From contig NZ_CP048222.1 in NCBI RefSeq assembly GCF_010119975.1, positions 7,540,501 through 7,604,500 on the forward strand: a DNA stretch of 64,000 bases. Reading direction: 5' to 3'. The stretch comes from Rhodocytophaga rosea (lineage in GTDB: Bacteria > Bacteroidota > Bacteroidia > Cytophagales > 172606-1). The notes under the pieces were generated by a model that saw only the letters and a list, made by a program, of their open reading frames with translations, was not told where the DNA came from and made no database searches. Below, piece after piece: positions 9,261 to 18,327 of the stretch. Position 1 is the stretch's first letter. Each line of letters begins with the position of its first letter. A program made the position numbers and the translations under genes.

Positions 9261-9608
9261 ATGTATCAATCTCTATCTCCTACATCTACCTCTATGCATT
9301 TCGGCTATGGAATGTATGTAAGCAAAAAACTCAAAACCTATGTAAGCTTTTGTATGTACAGTTTTTTATTTTGTGTTTTTGCTTTTACATCTCAGGCACA
9401 AGTACAAATCTTGCCCAGTAGCAATTATGCCAACCTGACTCCTGCAACAGGTAATACCTTTTACTTTACGGCCACTACTGCCGGTAATGAACATGCTTTA
9501 TGGAAAAGTGATGGAACTGCCAATGGTACAGTTCTGGTAAAAACCATAGGTGCTGCTAATCTCACCTATGTAAATGGCACTTTATATTTTATTACTAACT
9601 ATAAGTAA
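9261..9608 (+). pseudogene. ELWxxDGT-repeat secreted protein, truncated by IS630 insertion
   Basis: Only the first 115 residues of a secreted protein remain: a leader (hydrophobic VSFCMYSFLFCVFAFTSQAQ, cleavage after AQAQ-like site) and the first beta-propeller-like repeat with ALWKSDGTANGTVLVKTI, matching the ELWxxDGT repeat found in very large Bacteroidota surface proteins. The last two codons and the stop come from the left end of the IS630 element. The flank on the other side of the element does not continue the repeat pattern, so the rest of the gene is absent, not just displaced. Confidence 0.75.
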
Positions 9609-10707
9609 GAGTACACAATTAAGTATAAGATTTTGGCAAATTGTATCTTTGCTTATGCGTTATATCAAGAAGATTACAGACAAGCAAAAACAAGACTTAG
9701 AGAAGATTCATAAAGATAGTAAAAGTTATCAGGAACGTAACCGTTGCCAATGTATACTGTTATCCAATCAAGGCTATCAAGTACAGAAGTTAGCAAGCAT
9801 TTTTCAAGTAAGTCAGTTAAGTATTTATAAGTGGTTTGATCGCTTTGAGAAAACAGGTGTGGTAGGGTTAAAGAACCAAAAAGGGAAAGGCAGAAAACCC
9901 ATCCTTACTACCAGTAATGCTACCCATGTTGAAGTAGTGGAAAATAGCATAGAGAAAGAAAAACAACAACTTAAATTAGCTAAGCGAGAGATAGAAGCTA
10001 AATTAGGCACGGCTATGAGTGAGATGACCTTGAAGCGGTTTTTAAAAAAATTGACTACCGATGGAAACGTTTCCGTAAATGGATAAAGCCATTGCAAAAC
10101 AAAGAAGCATATGAGCAGAAAGTCAAGCGATTACATGCTTTGCTTTATTTGGCACAGACAGGCAGTATAGATTTATATTTTGGAGACGAATCAGGGTTTT
10201 GCCTTACCCCTTGTGTACCTTATGGATGGATCAAAAAAGGCGAACACGCCCCTATTTTATCCCAAAGAAGTACAAGGATAAATGTATTTGGCTTGTTAAG
10301 TACAAATAATGAGTTGCTTACTTATCAGAAAAGTGGGAGTCTAAACGCTGACTTTATCATTGAATGTGTAGAGGCCTTCTCAACATCTATTTCCAAGTTT
10401 ACTGTCATAGTCTTAGACAACGCCTCCTGGCATACATGTGGCCTATGGGAAGTCAAAAAAGAAGAATGGGAACAGAAAGGATTATACATCTTTTTGCTGC
10501 CTAAGTATAGTCCTCATCTTAACAGGATCGAACGATTTTGGAAGCAGGTGAAATATCATTGGCTCAAAGCCGAAGACTATCTGTCTGTAGAAGCGCTTAA
10601 GGAGGCACTTTATACCATCTTTTCAGGATTGGGTACTTACTTTAAACTTGATTTTAAAAAACTTGAAGTAGATGAAAATATTATACTTAATTGTGTTTAA
10701 TTACTTA
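9602..10707 (+). mobile_element. IS630-family insertion sequence
   Basis: Terminal inverted repeats of about 33 bp are visible: both ends start TAAGTAA, differ for four bases, then share ACACAATTAAGTATAA (left 9602-9634, right 10675-10707 on the other strand). TA at each tip fits the TA target duplication of the IS630/Tc1 superfamily. The element holds one transposase in two frames. It has a TATCTTTG -7-like box at 9644-9651 just before the start codon. Confidence 0.88.
9655..10700 (+). CDS. IS630 transposase made by -1 frameshift
   Basis: Frame A (ATG 9655 to TAA 10086) encodes the helix-turn-helix DNA-binding part (LASIFQVSQLSIYKWFDRFEKTG). Frame B (to 10700) encodes the DDE catalytic domain: D in LYFGDESGF, D in IVLDNASWH, E in HLNRIERFWKQ. 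The frames are joined at seven A residues (10044-10050, codons TTA AAA AAA), a classic slippery site; slipping -1 gives IDYRWKRFRKWIKPLQ, which is the expected IS630 linker. The product would be about 348 residues, normal for the family, so this is probably programmed frameshifting and an intact element. Confidence 0.85.
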
Positions 10708-11466
10708 GTCAAACATATCTTTTAAAATAATAGACATAAAACTACTGTTAATCGTCCACCTAAAAAATACCAAATTTTAGGTATTTTTTGCATTTAAAGA
10801 GGGTGTGCATTTAGTAGTTTTCATCCACTACATCTCAGCATATGATCGAAAAAATGCATTTTTTTGACTCTGCTCAGGCTAATCTGAATTAATATGGAAT
10901 ATTGCAACTACCTTCAATAATTTGGCACCCTTTGGAATGCCATGAAAATAATTATACCATATATTTTTCGATTACTTACATATAAAGCCTTTATCTTCTT
11001 TTACTAATCACCTTATCAAATTCTTATTATAATTTATTCATGCAAGATGGCATGTTTTATACTATAGATACATTCACCTTAGATATTAAAAATGATATCA
11101 TTGATTATATTAAAATAATATCGCAAGCGAATGTTTATTGATATGTAATTTGCTATAATTTTGATTGCATTTGCTATATATTAACCAATGGTTTGATGCA
11201 TATTACCATTAGTTATTCATCTGCTGATATGTGCTTTTCTGTATGAGCCATATTCAAAATAAGTATAAAAAACAGCCGCACCTATATCAATTATTAATCC
11301 TGTTGCAAAGCTAGGCTGATGTCAGAATAAGCTTCCAAAAGCTTCCGGCATAAAGTGTATCTAGTGGCCTTGCGCTTGTTTATTCCTTTTCCTTTTGGGC
11401 AGATTCTGCCCTAAGCCTGATGAGGGCACCATAATTAATTTTTGTTTAACCTTAACACAAATCTTT
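10708..11466. other. AT-rich region without gene between IS630 and radC-like gene
   Basis: About 760 very AT-rich bases. Apart from the hairpin at 10762-10789 and a small GGGCA/TGCCC hairpin near 11397 I see no gene or repeat. The expected downstream half of the ELWxxDGT gene is not here. Confidence 0.45.
10762..10789. terminator. AT-rich hairpin, possible bidirectional terminator
   Basis: AAAAAATACC and its perfect complement flank an 8-nt loop just downstream of the IS630 element; A and T runs on the two sides allow termination in either direction, but the stem has only two or three G-C pairs. Confidence 0.4.
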
Positions 11467-11937
11467 ATGGAACGCCCACAAACTCCATTCTCTCTTACGG
11501 AGGTAGCCGAAATCCACCTCTCCTACAAATCCACTGTTAAACCCTCCCAAAGACCCAAAGTGGCCAGCTCTCACGATGCCTATACGCTGTTGCACAGTAG
11601 CTGGGACCCTGAAAAACTAGAATTTGTAGAACAGTTCAAAATCCTGCTGCTCAATCGGGCCAACTGCGTATTAGGCTTAGTAGAAGTATCCACCGGTGGG
11701 GTAGCAGGTACAGTAGCAGACCCTAAACTGATCTTTGCCGCCGCTTTAAAAGCCAATGCCTCCTCCATCATCCTGGCTCATAACCATCCCTCAGGAAACC
11801 TTAAACCTAGTGAAGCCGATCTGCAACTCACCCGCAAACTCAAAGAAGCCGGCAAGTTCCTGGATCTACCTATCCTGGATCATTTGATTATTACAGGCGA
11901 AAGTTATTACTCTTTTGCTGACACAGGGGCTGTATAG
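11467..11937 (+). CDS. RadC-like JAMM domain protein (mobile-element type)
   Basis: A 156-residue protein from the ATG at 11467 (the longer frame starts only with TTG). It has the JAMM/MPN zinc motif HNHPSGNLKPSEAD with the upstream conserved E in the EVSTGG strand, and lacks the N-terminal helix-hairpin-helix of chromosomal RadC. Short RadC-like proteins of this type are common on Bacteroidota conjugative elements; a DNA-repair role was claimed historically but is not established, and anti-restriction or peptidase functions are open. It sits at the edge of the conjugative block but on the opposite strand to the tra genes. Confidence 0.88.
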   Translation: MERPQTPFSLTEVAEIHLSYKSTVKPSQRPKVASSHDAYTLLHSSWDPEKLEFVEQFKILLLNRANCVLGLVEVSTGGVAGTVADPKLIFAAALKANASSIILAHNHPSGNLKPSEADLQLTRKLKEAGKFLDLPILDHLIITGESYYSFADTGAV

Positions 11938-11949
11938 CCCTTTTTTTGA

Positions 11950-12459
11950 TCAGAGTAACCTGGGATCAAATTTGAAAGGGTCAACAGATACAATTTTGAT
12001 GTCTTTTGCCTGCTTGTGGGCCGGGTTTAAAAGCACATTTTTCTCCTTAGTTAAAATAGCAGAAGGTACCTTGAGTGCCAATGAAGTTGTAGCTTGCAGC
12101 CAGGCCGTCCCCATATCTGCAAGTAAAATAGAGGTGGCCTCACTTTGGACGAGTGAAGCCGGGAAACGGCTAGTATTGGCTATATTGTGGCTGAGTTTGC
12201 CCCAGTCTTTGGGCAGATTCTCTATAAGAATTTCCTCAAAAGAAATATCGTCAGGTAGCTCAAGGGTAAGAATTACATATTGATCGGGCGTGGAAGCAGC
12301 ATCCACATGTACTACCTTCTCGAGCACAGCTAAAGCTCTGGTGGTAGCTGTATATATAACAGGAATCCCTTTATGGTGCCAGCGGCCGGAGACATAGAGT
12401 CCGCCATTTCCACTCAGGTCCCGTGCCCATTTCTCAGTGGTGATACGAAAAAGCTGCAT
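11950..12459 (-). CDS. RES-domain toxin (NAD+-degrading, type II toxin-antitoxin)
   Basis: A 169-residue RES-family protein: LFRITTEKWA, GRWHHKGIPVIYTA (conserved Arg and Tyr), LAVLEKVVH (conserved Glu) and the late PS and NPAHKQA segments. RES toxins (ParT, MbcT, Xre-RES families) deplete NAD+ or ADP-ribosylate targets when released from their antitoxin. Its ATG overlaps the antitoxin stop codon by one base (TGATG), so translation is coupled. It sits between the radC-like gene and tra genes as maintenance cargo of the conjugative element. Confidence 0.88.
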   Translation of the reverse strand: MQLFRITTEKWARDLSGNGGLYVSGRWHHKGIPVIYTATTRALAVLEKVVHVDAASTPDQYVILTLELPDDISFEEILIENLPKDWGKLSHNIANTSRFPASLVQSEATSILLADMGTAWLQATTSLALKVPSAILTKEKNVLLNPAHKQAKDIKIVSVDPFKFDPRLL

Positions 12460-12824
12460 CAGGCAAATATGCCATGTTCGATCCGGATTACTTCATCCAG
12501 TACATATTCTACCCCTTTGGTGGTATTAAGTAATTGAATGGGTTTCTTTCCTCCCAGGGCTTTACTTGGGGTGTTCATCCATAGTTTGAATTTCTGCTCA
12601 CCAAATACTTCAAAGCCCTTCTGGTATAATTCTGCGGTTTTAATCACACGTTCGCTGGTGGAATAATCCAGGAGTTCTTCATCGGCAGATACCGGTATAG
12701 TGAGAGAAAGGAAAGTAGTTACATCTTTTAAGGAAAAAGACATTTGCTCAGCTAAGTGATACAAAGCCTTTTTTTGAATACCCACCTGGGCGCCGAGCAT
12801 ATCAATTACAGAGTTATATAGCAT
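12459..12824 (-). CDS. Xre/MbcA/ParS-type antitoxin
   Basis: A 121-residue protein with an N-terminal Xre-like helical DNA-binding part (about 1-60, LYHLAEQMSFSLKDVTTFLSL) and a C-terminal DUF2384 domain (FKLWMNTPSKALGGKKPIQLL, then GVEYVLDEVIRIEHGIFA) whose extreme C-terminus normally plugs the RES toxin active site. Gene order antitoxin-then-toxin with one-base overlap is standard for this family. Autoregulation from its own promoter is expected from the family but no operator was identified. Confidence 0.88.
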   Translation of the reverse strand: MLYNSVIDMLGAQVGIQKKALYHLAEQMSFSLKDVTTFLSLTIPVSADEELLDYSTSERVIKTAELYQKGFEVFGEQKFKLWMNTPSKALGGKKPIQLLNTTKGVEYVLDEVIRIEHGIFA

Positions 12825-12911
12825 GGTAGAAAGCTATTTTTTGCTAATATAACGAAAAGTGTCCATTTCCTGTTCGCTTAGAAATGTTTTATGCTTTTAA
12901 CGTATGAAATT

Positions 12912-13169
12912 TCAATCTTTTAGCCTCTTCTTCAATGCTTCCATTTCCTCGCATACTTCTCTTAGCTCATTTTCAGCCGTCCGATAGGCAATAAAATACA
13001 GATCATCATCGGTTTTGATGAAACCTACTTTTTTAAACCGCTGTACTTCATCCCATATTCTAATTAGCCGGGTAGTAAAATTCCTGCCCTCATGCAAAGC
13101 TGTCTTTTCAATTCTCTCATTAGGATGCATTTCTGGAGCTGTGGTGGTATCAATTTCTTGCTGAAACAT
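12912..13169 (-). CDS. Small hypothetical protein in tra cluster
   Basis: 85 residues, rich in charged amino acids, with a C-terminal stretch likely to form a coiled coil (ENELREVCEEMEALKKRLKD). I do not recognise a family. It lies in the tra direction between traN and the toxin-antitoxin pair, so it is probably a real accessory gene of the conjugative element. No signal peptide or membrane segment. Confidence 0.55.
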   Translation of the reverse strand: MFQQEIDTTTAPEMHPNERIEKTALHEGRNFTTRLIRIWDEVQRFKKVGFIKTDDDLYFIAYRTAENELREVCEEMEALKKRLKD

Positions 13170-13222
13170 AGACTAGGTTGTTCAGGTGCCGCTGTCCGCC
13201 GGGTTTATATGAAGGGAAAATT

Positions 13223-14149
13223 CTACTGGAGTAATCCCGCTTTGAGAATGTCTTTATTAGTAAGTAGGAAAGACAGGTGCCTACCACCTTTTTTCTCAAA
13301 AAGCTCAATTCTTAAGACTTTATCATCAGGAATGGTTACTTTTTCCATCACATATACCTGGTCTAAAGAGCCATTTCCGGGAATGGTATTCAGGGTAGGG
13401 TTGAAGATGTAGTGCGGAAAAATTTCCCTTTCCTGGCTGGCCGTACGCTTGCCTACCTTCTTATCGCGGATAAAAAACCTGATAAAATCAATGTCATAGC
13501 TAATATTGGATCTGTTTGCTACCTGCAGGTGATAAAAAAACAGATCATCTTGAATATACAAACCATGTAAAGCAAACCGCATATTATATTTGGCTAAGCC
13601 TGCAAGGTGCCTGGTTTGTTTTCTACCCATTACCAGCCCAGATAGCTTTTCCATGTAGGTTTGGTTGAGGCTTTTGTTCTCAAACAAAGCTTTCGCCCCT
13701 GTAGAAGCAATGCCATCGTTTGCCCGCGGAAATGGTGATAAGGGAAAATCTGTTGAAGAGTTTTCTTTACCAGTTGTTTTCTCTGCAAGTACTATATTGA
13801 GTTCTTTAGGAGCAATCGCATAATCTACCAGAAAGGAAAAATAACTACCCGATCCGGTCAGTACAGTCAGATTTGTGGTCGAAAAACCTTCTACATTAGC
13901 TTTCAGCTTGAGTATATTTTCCACCTGTTCTACTTTTTCAGCGAGCAAGTCTGCACTTCCAAGATCAACGTATACTATTTTATGCGGAAAGATCAGATGG
14001 GTTGTTTTATCATAGCCCACCGTAATGTGGTAAGACCCCAGGTAATTATCCTCACCAAAAGAAAGCCTTTGTTGAGCAGATAATTCTTTGCTAAAACATA
14101 ATACTATTAAACTTGCAATCAGATAAGTAGATATACATTTGTTGATCAT
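13223..14149 (-). CDS. traN: Conjugative transposon protein TraN (VirB9-like)
   Basis: 308 residues with a signal peptide (ISTYLIASLIVLCFSKELSAQ). It contains the TraN/DUF4138 signature: THLIFPHKIVYVDLGS, LKLKANVEGFSTTNLTVLTGSG and YFSFLVDYA, then a C-terminal VirB9-like beta-domain (GLYIQDDLFFYHLQVANRSNISYDIDF). In Bacteroidota conjugation TraN is a periplasmic/outer-membrane component of the type IV secretion core complex with TraM. Last recognisable tra gene of the operon; TraO, TraP and TraQ are not seen downstream. Confidence 0.92.
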   Translation of the reverse strand: MINKCISTYLIASLIVLCFSKELSAQQRLSFGEDNYLGSYHITVGYDKTTHLIFPHKIVYVDLGSADLLAEKVEQVENILKLKANVEGFSTTNLTVLTGSGSYFSFLVDYAIAPKELNIVLAEKTTGKENSSTDFPLSPFPRANDGIASTGAKALFENKSLNQTYMEKLSGLVMGRKQTRHLAGLAKYNMRFALHGLYIQDDLFFYHLQVANRSNISYDIDFIRFFIRDKKVGKRTASQEREIFPHYIFNPTLNTIPGNGSLDQVYVMEKVTIPDDKVLRIELFEKKGGRHLSFLLTNKDILKAGLLQ

Positions 14150-14179
14150 GGCTATGTGGAGGTTGATAAAAATAGGGTA

Positions 14180-15541
14180 TTATTCTATTTGTGAAGGTTT
14201 GAGAAGAATCTGGTAATTAGATTTAAGTTTAACCCGGATGATGGAGGCTTTTTTTGAAATGATGTTTTTCCCTGCTTCAATGGCAGTTTGGGTAAGCTGA
14301 GAGCTAACGGAAGGAGAGGTGCCAATAAAGTTTGCCCCACTTAATCCCTGGCTGGCACCCTGCTTGGCTGTCGTTCTGGAGATGGAGCCAGGAATGAATA
14401 ATCCTTCCAGTCCATCCAGGTCATAGACGGAAAGCGCAATAGGAAACAGCATTTCACGGTAACGGATCGAGTTAATTGTAATTTTTAACCGTTCCTCTGA
14501 TATAGAGCACAGGCCAAAAATGAAGCTTCCTTTCGGAATGATTGTATTTTCAATTTGTATAGGGTCCTGTAAGCGCATTTTTACAGTTGATCCGGCAACA
14601 AGGGTTTGTTCATTATGGATGGCAGCCATAATTACATTTACTTCTTCTTTTAATCCTTTTTGCTTGTCAGGGGAATAAAAACCATTATTGGCTCGTGGTA
14701 CTAAAGGAGCATTTTCAGTTGGATGGTGGCTTGTTTCTGCCTGGTAACTTGCCCTGGAATATGTATTTCCATTTTGTACTAATTGGGTAACCAGAGGCTT
14801 TTGTTTCTTTTCCAGCATAATAGTAAGCTTATTGCTTGTTGAAGAATTTTTAGTCTTTGCTACCTGAGCTTCAGTTTCCGAAGTAGTGAATGCACTTATG
14901 GGATGTGTAGTTTGTCCATTCAAATCCGTTTCTTCCAGCTTTTTTTTGAGCAGGCCCATGATTTCTTCCTGCTGTTTGCGTTTGTGCTCATAATCATCGA
15001 GCATTATCCGGTTTAACTCTTCTTCACTACTGCGAAATGTCACACTTGTCCGGTGATGGTATATTTTTCCGGAAGCTACTTTATCTGCCTGCTCGATTTT
15101 TTGCCTGGCGTCTTGTATAGTCGTTTGTTCGGGTGTTTGTTGCTGTTCACCAAGGCTAAGGTTTGCATCATAGTTAAAGGCACTTTTAGAACCTGCAGAT
15201 TTGGTAAGTGGCAAGGACATTTCTGTATTGTCTGTTTTCAAAAAAGCCTCCAGGCCTCCATCCAGAAAGGAAAAGCGGTTTCGCTCTTTCCTCCTCACAC
15301 TATCAGAACTGATTTGCTGGTAGGCTTTGAGTTTGGATGAATAAATTTTGTTTTCTTCTGAAACCGTAGGCACGGTGGCATTGAGCCCAAATAAAGCAGA
15401 AGAAGCCGCTGTATCCGAGGCGTGATTATTTCCACCACCTAGTAAATAAAAGAAAATAGCCAGAAAGGGCACGCCGGCAATAGGCAGAAAAACCAGTAGT
15501 TTGCGCTGTTGCAAAAATGCCTGGGAGTGTTGTGTTTCCAT
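14180..15541 (-). CDS. traM: Conjugative transposon protein TraM (VirB10-like)
   Basis: 453 residues. A short cytoplasmic start is followed by one membrane helix (about 13-33, LLVFLPIAGVPFLAIFFYLL), a long low-complexity Gln/Ser/Thr/Lys-rich periplasmic linker, and a C-terminal VirB10-like beta-barrel part (STVKMRLQDPIQI, IPKGSFIFGLCSIS, RYREMLFPIALSVYDLDG). It bridges inner and outer membrane in the type IV secretion channel. The start lies 14 bp after the traL-like gene, in the same operon. Confidence 0.92.
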   Translation of the reverse strand: METQHSQAFLQQRKLLVFLPIAGVPFLAIFFYLLGGGNNHASDTAASSALFGLNATVPTVSEENKIYSSKLKAYQQISSDSVRRKERNRFSFLDGGLEAFLKTDNTEMSLPLTKSAGSKSAFNYDANLSLGEQQQTPEQTTIQDARQKIEQADKVASGKIYHHRTSVTFRSSEEELNRIMLDDYEHKRKQQEEIMGLLKKKLEETDLNGQTTHPISAFTTSETEAQVAKTKNSSTSNKLTIMLEKKQKPLVTQLVQNGNTYSRASYQAETSHHPTENAPLVPRANNGFYSPDKQKGLKEEVNVIMAAIHNEQTLVAGSTVKMRLQDPIQIENTIIPKGSFIFGLCSISEERLKITINSIRYREMLFPIALSVYDLDGLEGLFIPGSISRTTAKQGASQGLSGANFIGTSPSVSSQLTQTAIEAGKNIISKKASIIRVKLKSNYQILLKPSQIE

Positions 15542-15555
15542 AAATTTTATTTGTT

Positions 15556-15780
15556 TTAGGGGTGGACAGGGTTTGCAGGTAAACCTTGTTTTAATGGTAT
15601 TTCTTTTGAGAGAACAAGTCCTTTATAAGAAAGAGAGATGAAATAGACACTCAGTAGGAGCAGTGCTGTCATCATCAGCCACATTCTGCGTCTGACACTA
15701 AAATGGCGGACAAATAAGCTGAAGCACTTACCGGCCCGGAAAGCCAGAATTGCTCCACTAGTTTTATTAGTCTTATCCAT
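15556..15780 (-). CDS. traL: Small membrane protein in the TraL position
   Basis: 74 residues with a single membrane helix (WLMMTALLLLSVYFISLSY) after a basic N-terminus. It occupies the place of traL (DUF3989-type) between traK and traM in Bacteroidota conjugative transposons, with 14- and 12-bp gaps to its neighbours. Sequence is too short to prove the assignment; position is the main evidence. Confidence 0.7.
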   Translation of the reverse strand: MDKTNKTSGAILAFRAGKCFSLFVRHFSVRRRMWLMMTALLLLSVYFISLSYKGLVLSKEIPLKQGLPANPVHP

Positions 15781-15792
15781 ATTTGGCCAATA

Positions 15793-16410
15793 TTAACGGC
15801 TAATTGTTTTTATGTCTGCATTATCAATTACCCGCCAGTTTTCTAAAAGAAACCCATGAGGATTATTATCAGACCGTACTACATCCCGTAAATAGCATTC
15901 TGAGACCAGGTTGCGTAAGGTAACGGAAGAGGTACGTATGATCTCCAGCTTGCCAATGCATTTTACATAATATGGATATACCGATACATCCAGTAGAACA
16001 CTGTCAATACGCACATTCTGGGAAATATTGCCGGCAATCACTCCATTGTAAAACCCTTTTTCTTTCAGGTTATCATATTCCCTTTTTACACTTTCATCAG
16101 CTAGAAATAAAGCTTTTTCAACCGTGTGGTTAATGGCTCTTTCATCGGGGGAAAGGGTAAAAAAATATTCATGAAACCGTTTTACATGTTCCCGTGCTTC
16201 TACCGGCCGGTTTTCCTGTATATTTTGTGCTTTAGCGGCCAGAATACTTCCATTATCCAGTATAAAAATGGTATCCCGTGCAGCAATCATGGACTGGTAA
16301 GAAGCATACACGATATATAGGGTTACACAGGAAATAAAAAGAAGGAAAGCAATCACGATAAATTTGATCTGCTGGAATGAAGAATCGATATTTTTTAAAG
16401 ACCTGATCAT
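15793..16410 (-). CDS. traK: Conjugative transposon protein TraK (VirB8-like)
   Basis: 205 residues: N-terminal cytoplasmic tip, a membrane helix (IKFIVIAFLLFISCVTLYIVY) and a periplasmic NTF2-like domain with ARDTIFILDNG, REHVKRFHEYFFTLSPDE and ENWRVIDNADI, all conserved in TraK. TraK corresponds to VirB8, the nucleation factor of the type IV secretion channel. Part of the minus-strand tra operon. Confidence 0.93.
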   Translation of the reverse strand: MIRSLKNIDSSFQQIKFIVIAFLLFISCVTLYIVYASYQSMIAARDTIFILDNGSILAAKAQNIQENRPVEAREHVKRFHEYFFTLSPDERAINHTVEKALFLADESVKREYDNLKEKGFYNGVIAGNISQNVRIDSVLLDVSVYPYYVKCIGKLEIIRTSSVTLRNLVSECYLRDVVRSDNNPHGFLLENWRVIDNADIKTISR

Positions 16411-16441
16411 AGATAAATTAGAGATTTGAAAAGAGAAGTGT

Positions 16442-17458
16442 TTATTTTACAGCCCCTTGTGCATAGCCTTCTTTAAAGTTTTTCACAATGTTTCCCCCAT
16501 AGTTTCCGGTTCCTGCTGAAATGGCCCGTCCTACCCCGATAGCCCGGTGAGAAGTTTCCCGCAAAGCTCTTCCTGCACCAGAAGATTCAATGATCCAGCT
16601 GGCAACAGAGGGAATGGTCATGTAGCTGCAAATACCAAAAAGCAAGAAGATCAGATAGCCTAAGTCAGCTCCATCATAATTCCCATTTTGCATGAGTCTT
16701 TCGATATCCTTTTCTACCATTAGCGCCTGAAATCTGGAGATAATAGTTCCCAGAATATTGGCAATCGGAAGCCACATAAAAATTTGTACATACCTTGAAA
16801 GCCAGCTGTTGAAAGTCCCTTCAAATCCCGGAAATATAGAAAAACCCAAAGCCAGGGGGCCAATAATTACGAGCATGATCAGATAAAATGTACGAATGGA
16901 ACTGATGATGAGCCCGGCTGCATAAAAAGCAATCTCAAGAATATAGGCAAGGAGTTTTCTGGCAGAAGTTTCCAGCATTTCCGGGATAGAAGAGAGGAAT
17001 TCCTCTGCGGCACCTACTTTATTGGCTACATCATATAGCCAGCCTTCTTCCTCTTCCTTTTGCTGATAGATAGGTTTTTTTGCCTGGTTCCTGAGTATAT
17101 TCTGTTTACGTTTAATATTGGCGGCTACTGTCTGGTTCTGGTAATTTACCATCGTATTAGTAGCATCCACAACCGGTGTTAGTACAGCATTGAGCACATC
17201 AATGAGGCCCATGTAAAAAATGATTACTAAAAACAAGGCAAAAGGCCGGAGCAGGGGATAAAAATCCAATGGTTCTTTCCCGGCCATCACCGGCCACAAA
17301 CGGTAAAATACATAAATTACACCCCCAAGCCCGGCTACTCCCTGACCTACCGAAATCAACCTGGAAGCTAATGGAATCATATCTGCATATAAGCCTGATA
17401 TCAGGGTTTGCAAATCGCTGTAGGTGTTCCCTACCTGAAGAAGTATCATAACAAGCAA
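16442..17458 (-). CDS. traJ: Conjugative transposon protein TraJ (VirB6-like)
   Basis: 338 residues, polytopic inner-membrane protein with about six to eight hydrophobic helices; conserved TraJ stretches include LISVGQGVAGLGGVIYVFYR, FEGTFNSWLSRYVQIFMWLPIANILGT in two parts, and the C-terminal SYMTIPSVASWIIESSGAG. TraJ is the VirB6-like channel component. Three bases separate it from the preceding traI-like gene, indicating co-translation. Confidence 0.93.
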   Translation of the reverse strand: MLVMILLQVGNTYSDLQTLISGLYADMIPLASRLISVGQGVAGLGGVIYVFYRLWPVMAGKEPLDFYPLLRPFALFLVIIFYMGLIDVLNAVLTPVVDATNTMVNYQNQTVAANIKRKQNILRNQAKKPIYQQKEEEEGWLYDVANKVGAAEEFLSSIPEMLETSARKLLAYILEIAFYAAGLIISSIRTFYLIMLVIIGPLALGFSIFPGFEGTFNSWLSRYVQIFMWLPIANILGTIISRFQALMVEKDIERLMQNGNYDGADLGYLIFLLFGICSYMTIPSVASWIIESSGAGRALRETSHRAIGVGRAISAGTGNYGGNIVKNFKEGYAQGAVK

Positions 17459-17460
17459 GG

Positions 17461-18300
17461 TTAATAGAAAATGAGTTTGATAAAGGTGGTGATGATTACT
17501 GCCAGCAGTACGCTTCCAAACCAGCCGGTAGCCGTTTGATAAACGGATGCATCACCTCTGGTAAACTGGGCATAAACCTTTACGGCACCAACCAGGGCAA
17601 CCAGAGCAGAAATTGCATATAAAACTTCTACCACTGACCCATAAAAGCCTCCGATTTTCTCATAAGCTCCCTCAGATGTTTCTGTTGCCGCTTCCTGGGT
17701 CGCATAAAAGGCGGTCATTTGTTCAAGGTCGGCAAGTTGTTGCTGCTGCTGGCTAACCAGGGTGAAATTCATGGTATTGTAGTAATTGAGATGATGCTCT
17801 AGTTCATGGGTGCTCAGATTTATCCTGTCAATAAAATCAAGCCTTTCTGCATCTGACATCTGAAAGAATTTAGGGCTGAGGATTTTAGTAAGCTGACTGG
17901 CATTCTCAGCAGACTGGTCAATAAAATACTTATACATCTTAATCATGCCCGAAATTTGGGTAACTGTTAAAGACCGGTTCGTTTTCAGGCTGTTTAAATT
18001 AGTGATGGCAGAATTGATAATGATTTTCTCACTCTCAATAATGGCTTTCACCTTGTTATAGGTCTGGACACCACTAGAAACCGCTTTGAGATATTTATAA
18101 AAGTCACTGTGTTCAATGGCATCTTTTATGGTAGTAAATTCAGTCATGGCCTGCGAAGCCGTCTGAATAACCGTGTTAATGTCCTGGATCAGGTCTGCAA
18201 CGACAAATTGTGAGTAGGCTTTCCGGGTGCTTAGTGCTAATGAGAAAAATACATACAATAGCAGCACACGCGCAAAAATGGGTTTGCGTAAAGTATTCAT
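17461..18300 (-). CDS. TraI-like conjugal transfer protein with pilin-like C-terminus
   Basis: 279 residues: signal peptide (LLYVFFSLALSTRKAYSQ), a long alpha-helical, coiled-coil-prone middle (about 40-190), and a C-terminal module of two membrane helices (VLYAISALVALVGAVKVYAQ and FGSVLLAVIITTFIKLIF) joined by FTRGDASVYQTATGW. The helical part fits the VirB5-like TraI/DUF4141 proteins located before traJ. The two-helix tail closely resembles TraE/DUF4134, the VirB2-like pilin of this system, as I remember that family. So this may be a fused or tail-sharing protein. Assignment from order plus pattern. Confidence 0.75.
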   Translation of the reverse strand: MNTLRKPIFARVLLLYVFFSLALSTRKAYSQFVVADLIQDINTVIQTASQAMTEFTTIKDAIEHSDFYKYLKAVSSGVQTYNKVKAIIESEKIIINSAITNLNSLKTNRSLTVTQISGMIKMYKYFIDQSAENASQLTKILSPKFFQMSDAERLDFIDRINLSTHELEHHLNYYNTMNFTLVSQQQQQLADLEQMTAFYATQEAATETSEGAYEKIGGFYGSVVEVLYAISALVALVGAVKVYAQFTRGDASVYQTATGWFGSVLLAVIITTFIKLIFY

Positions 18301-18327
18301 AAAGAACGATAGTTTACCGGGATTGTG

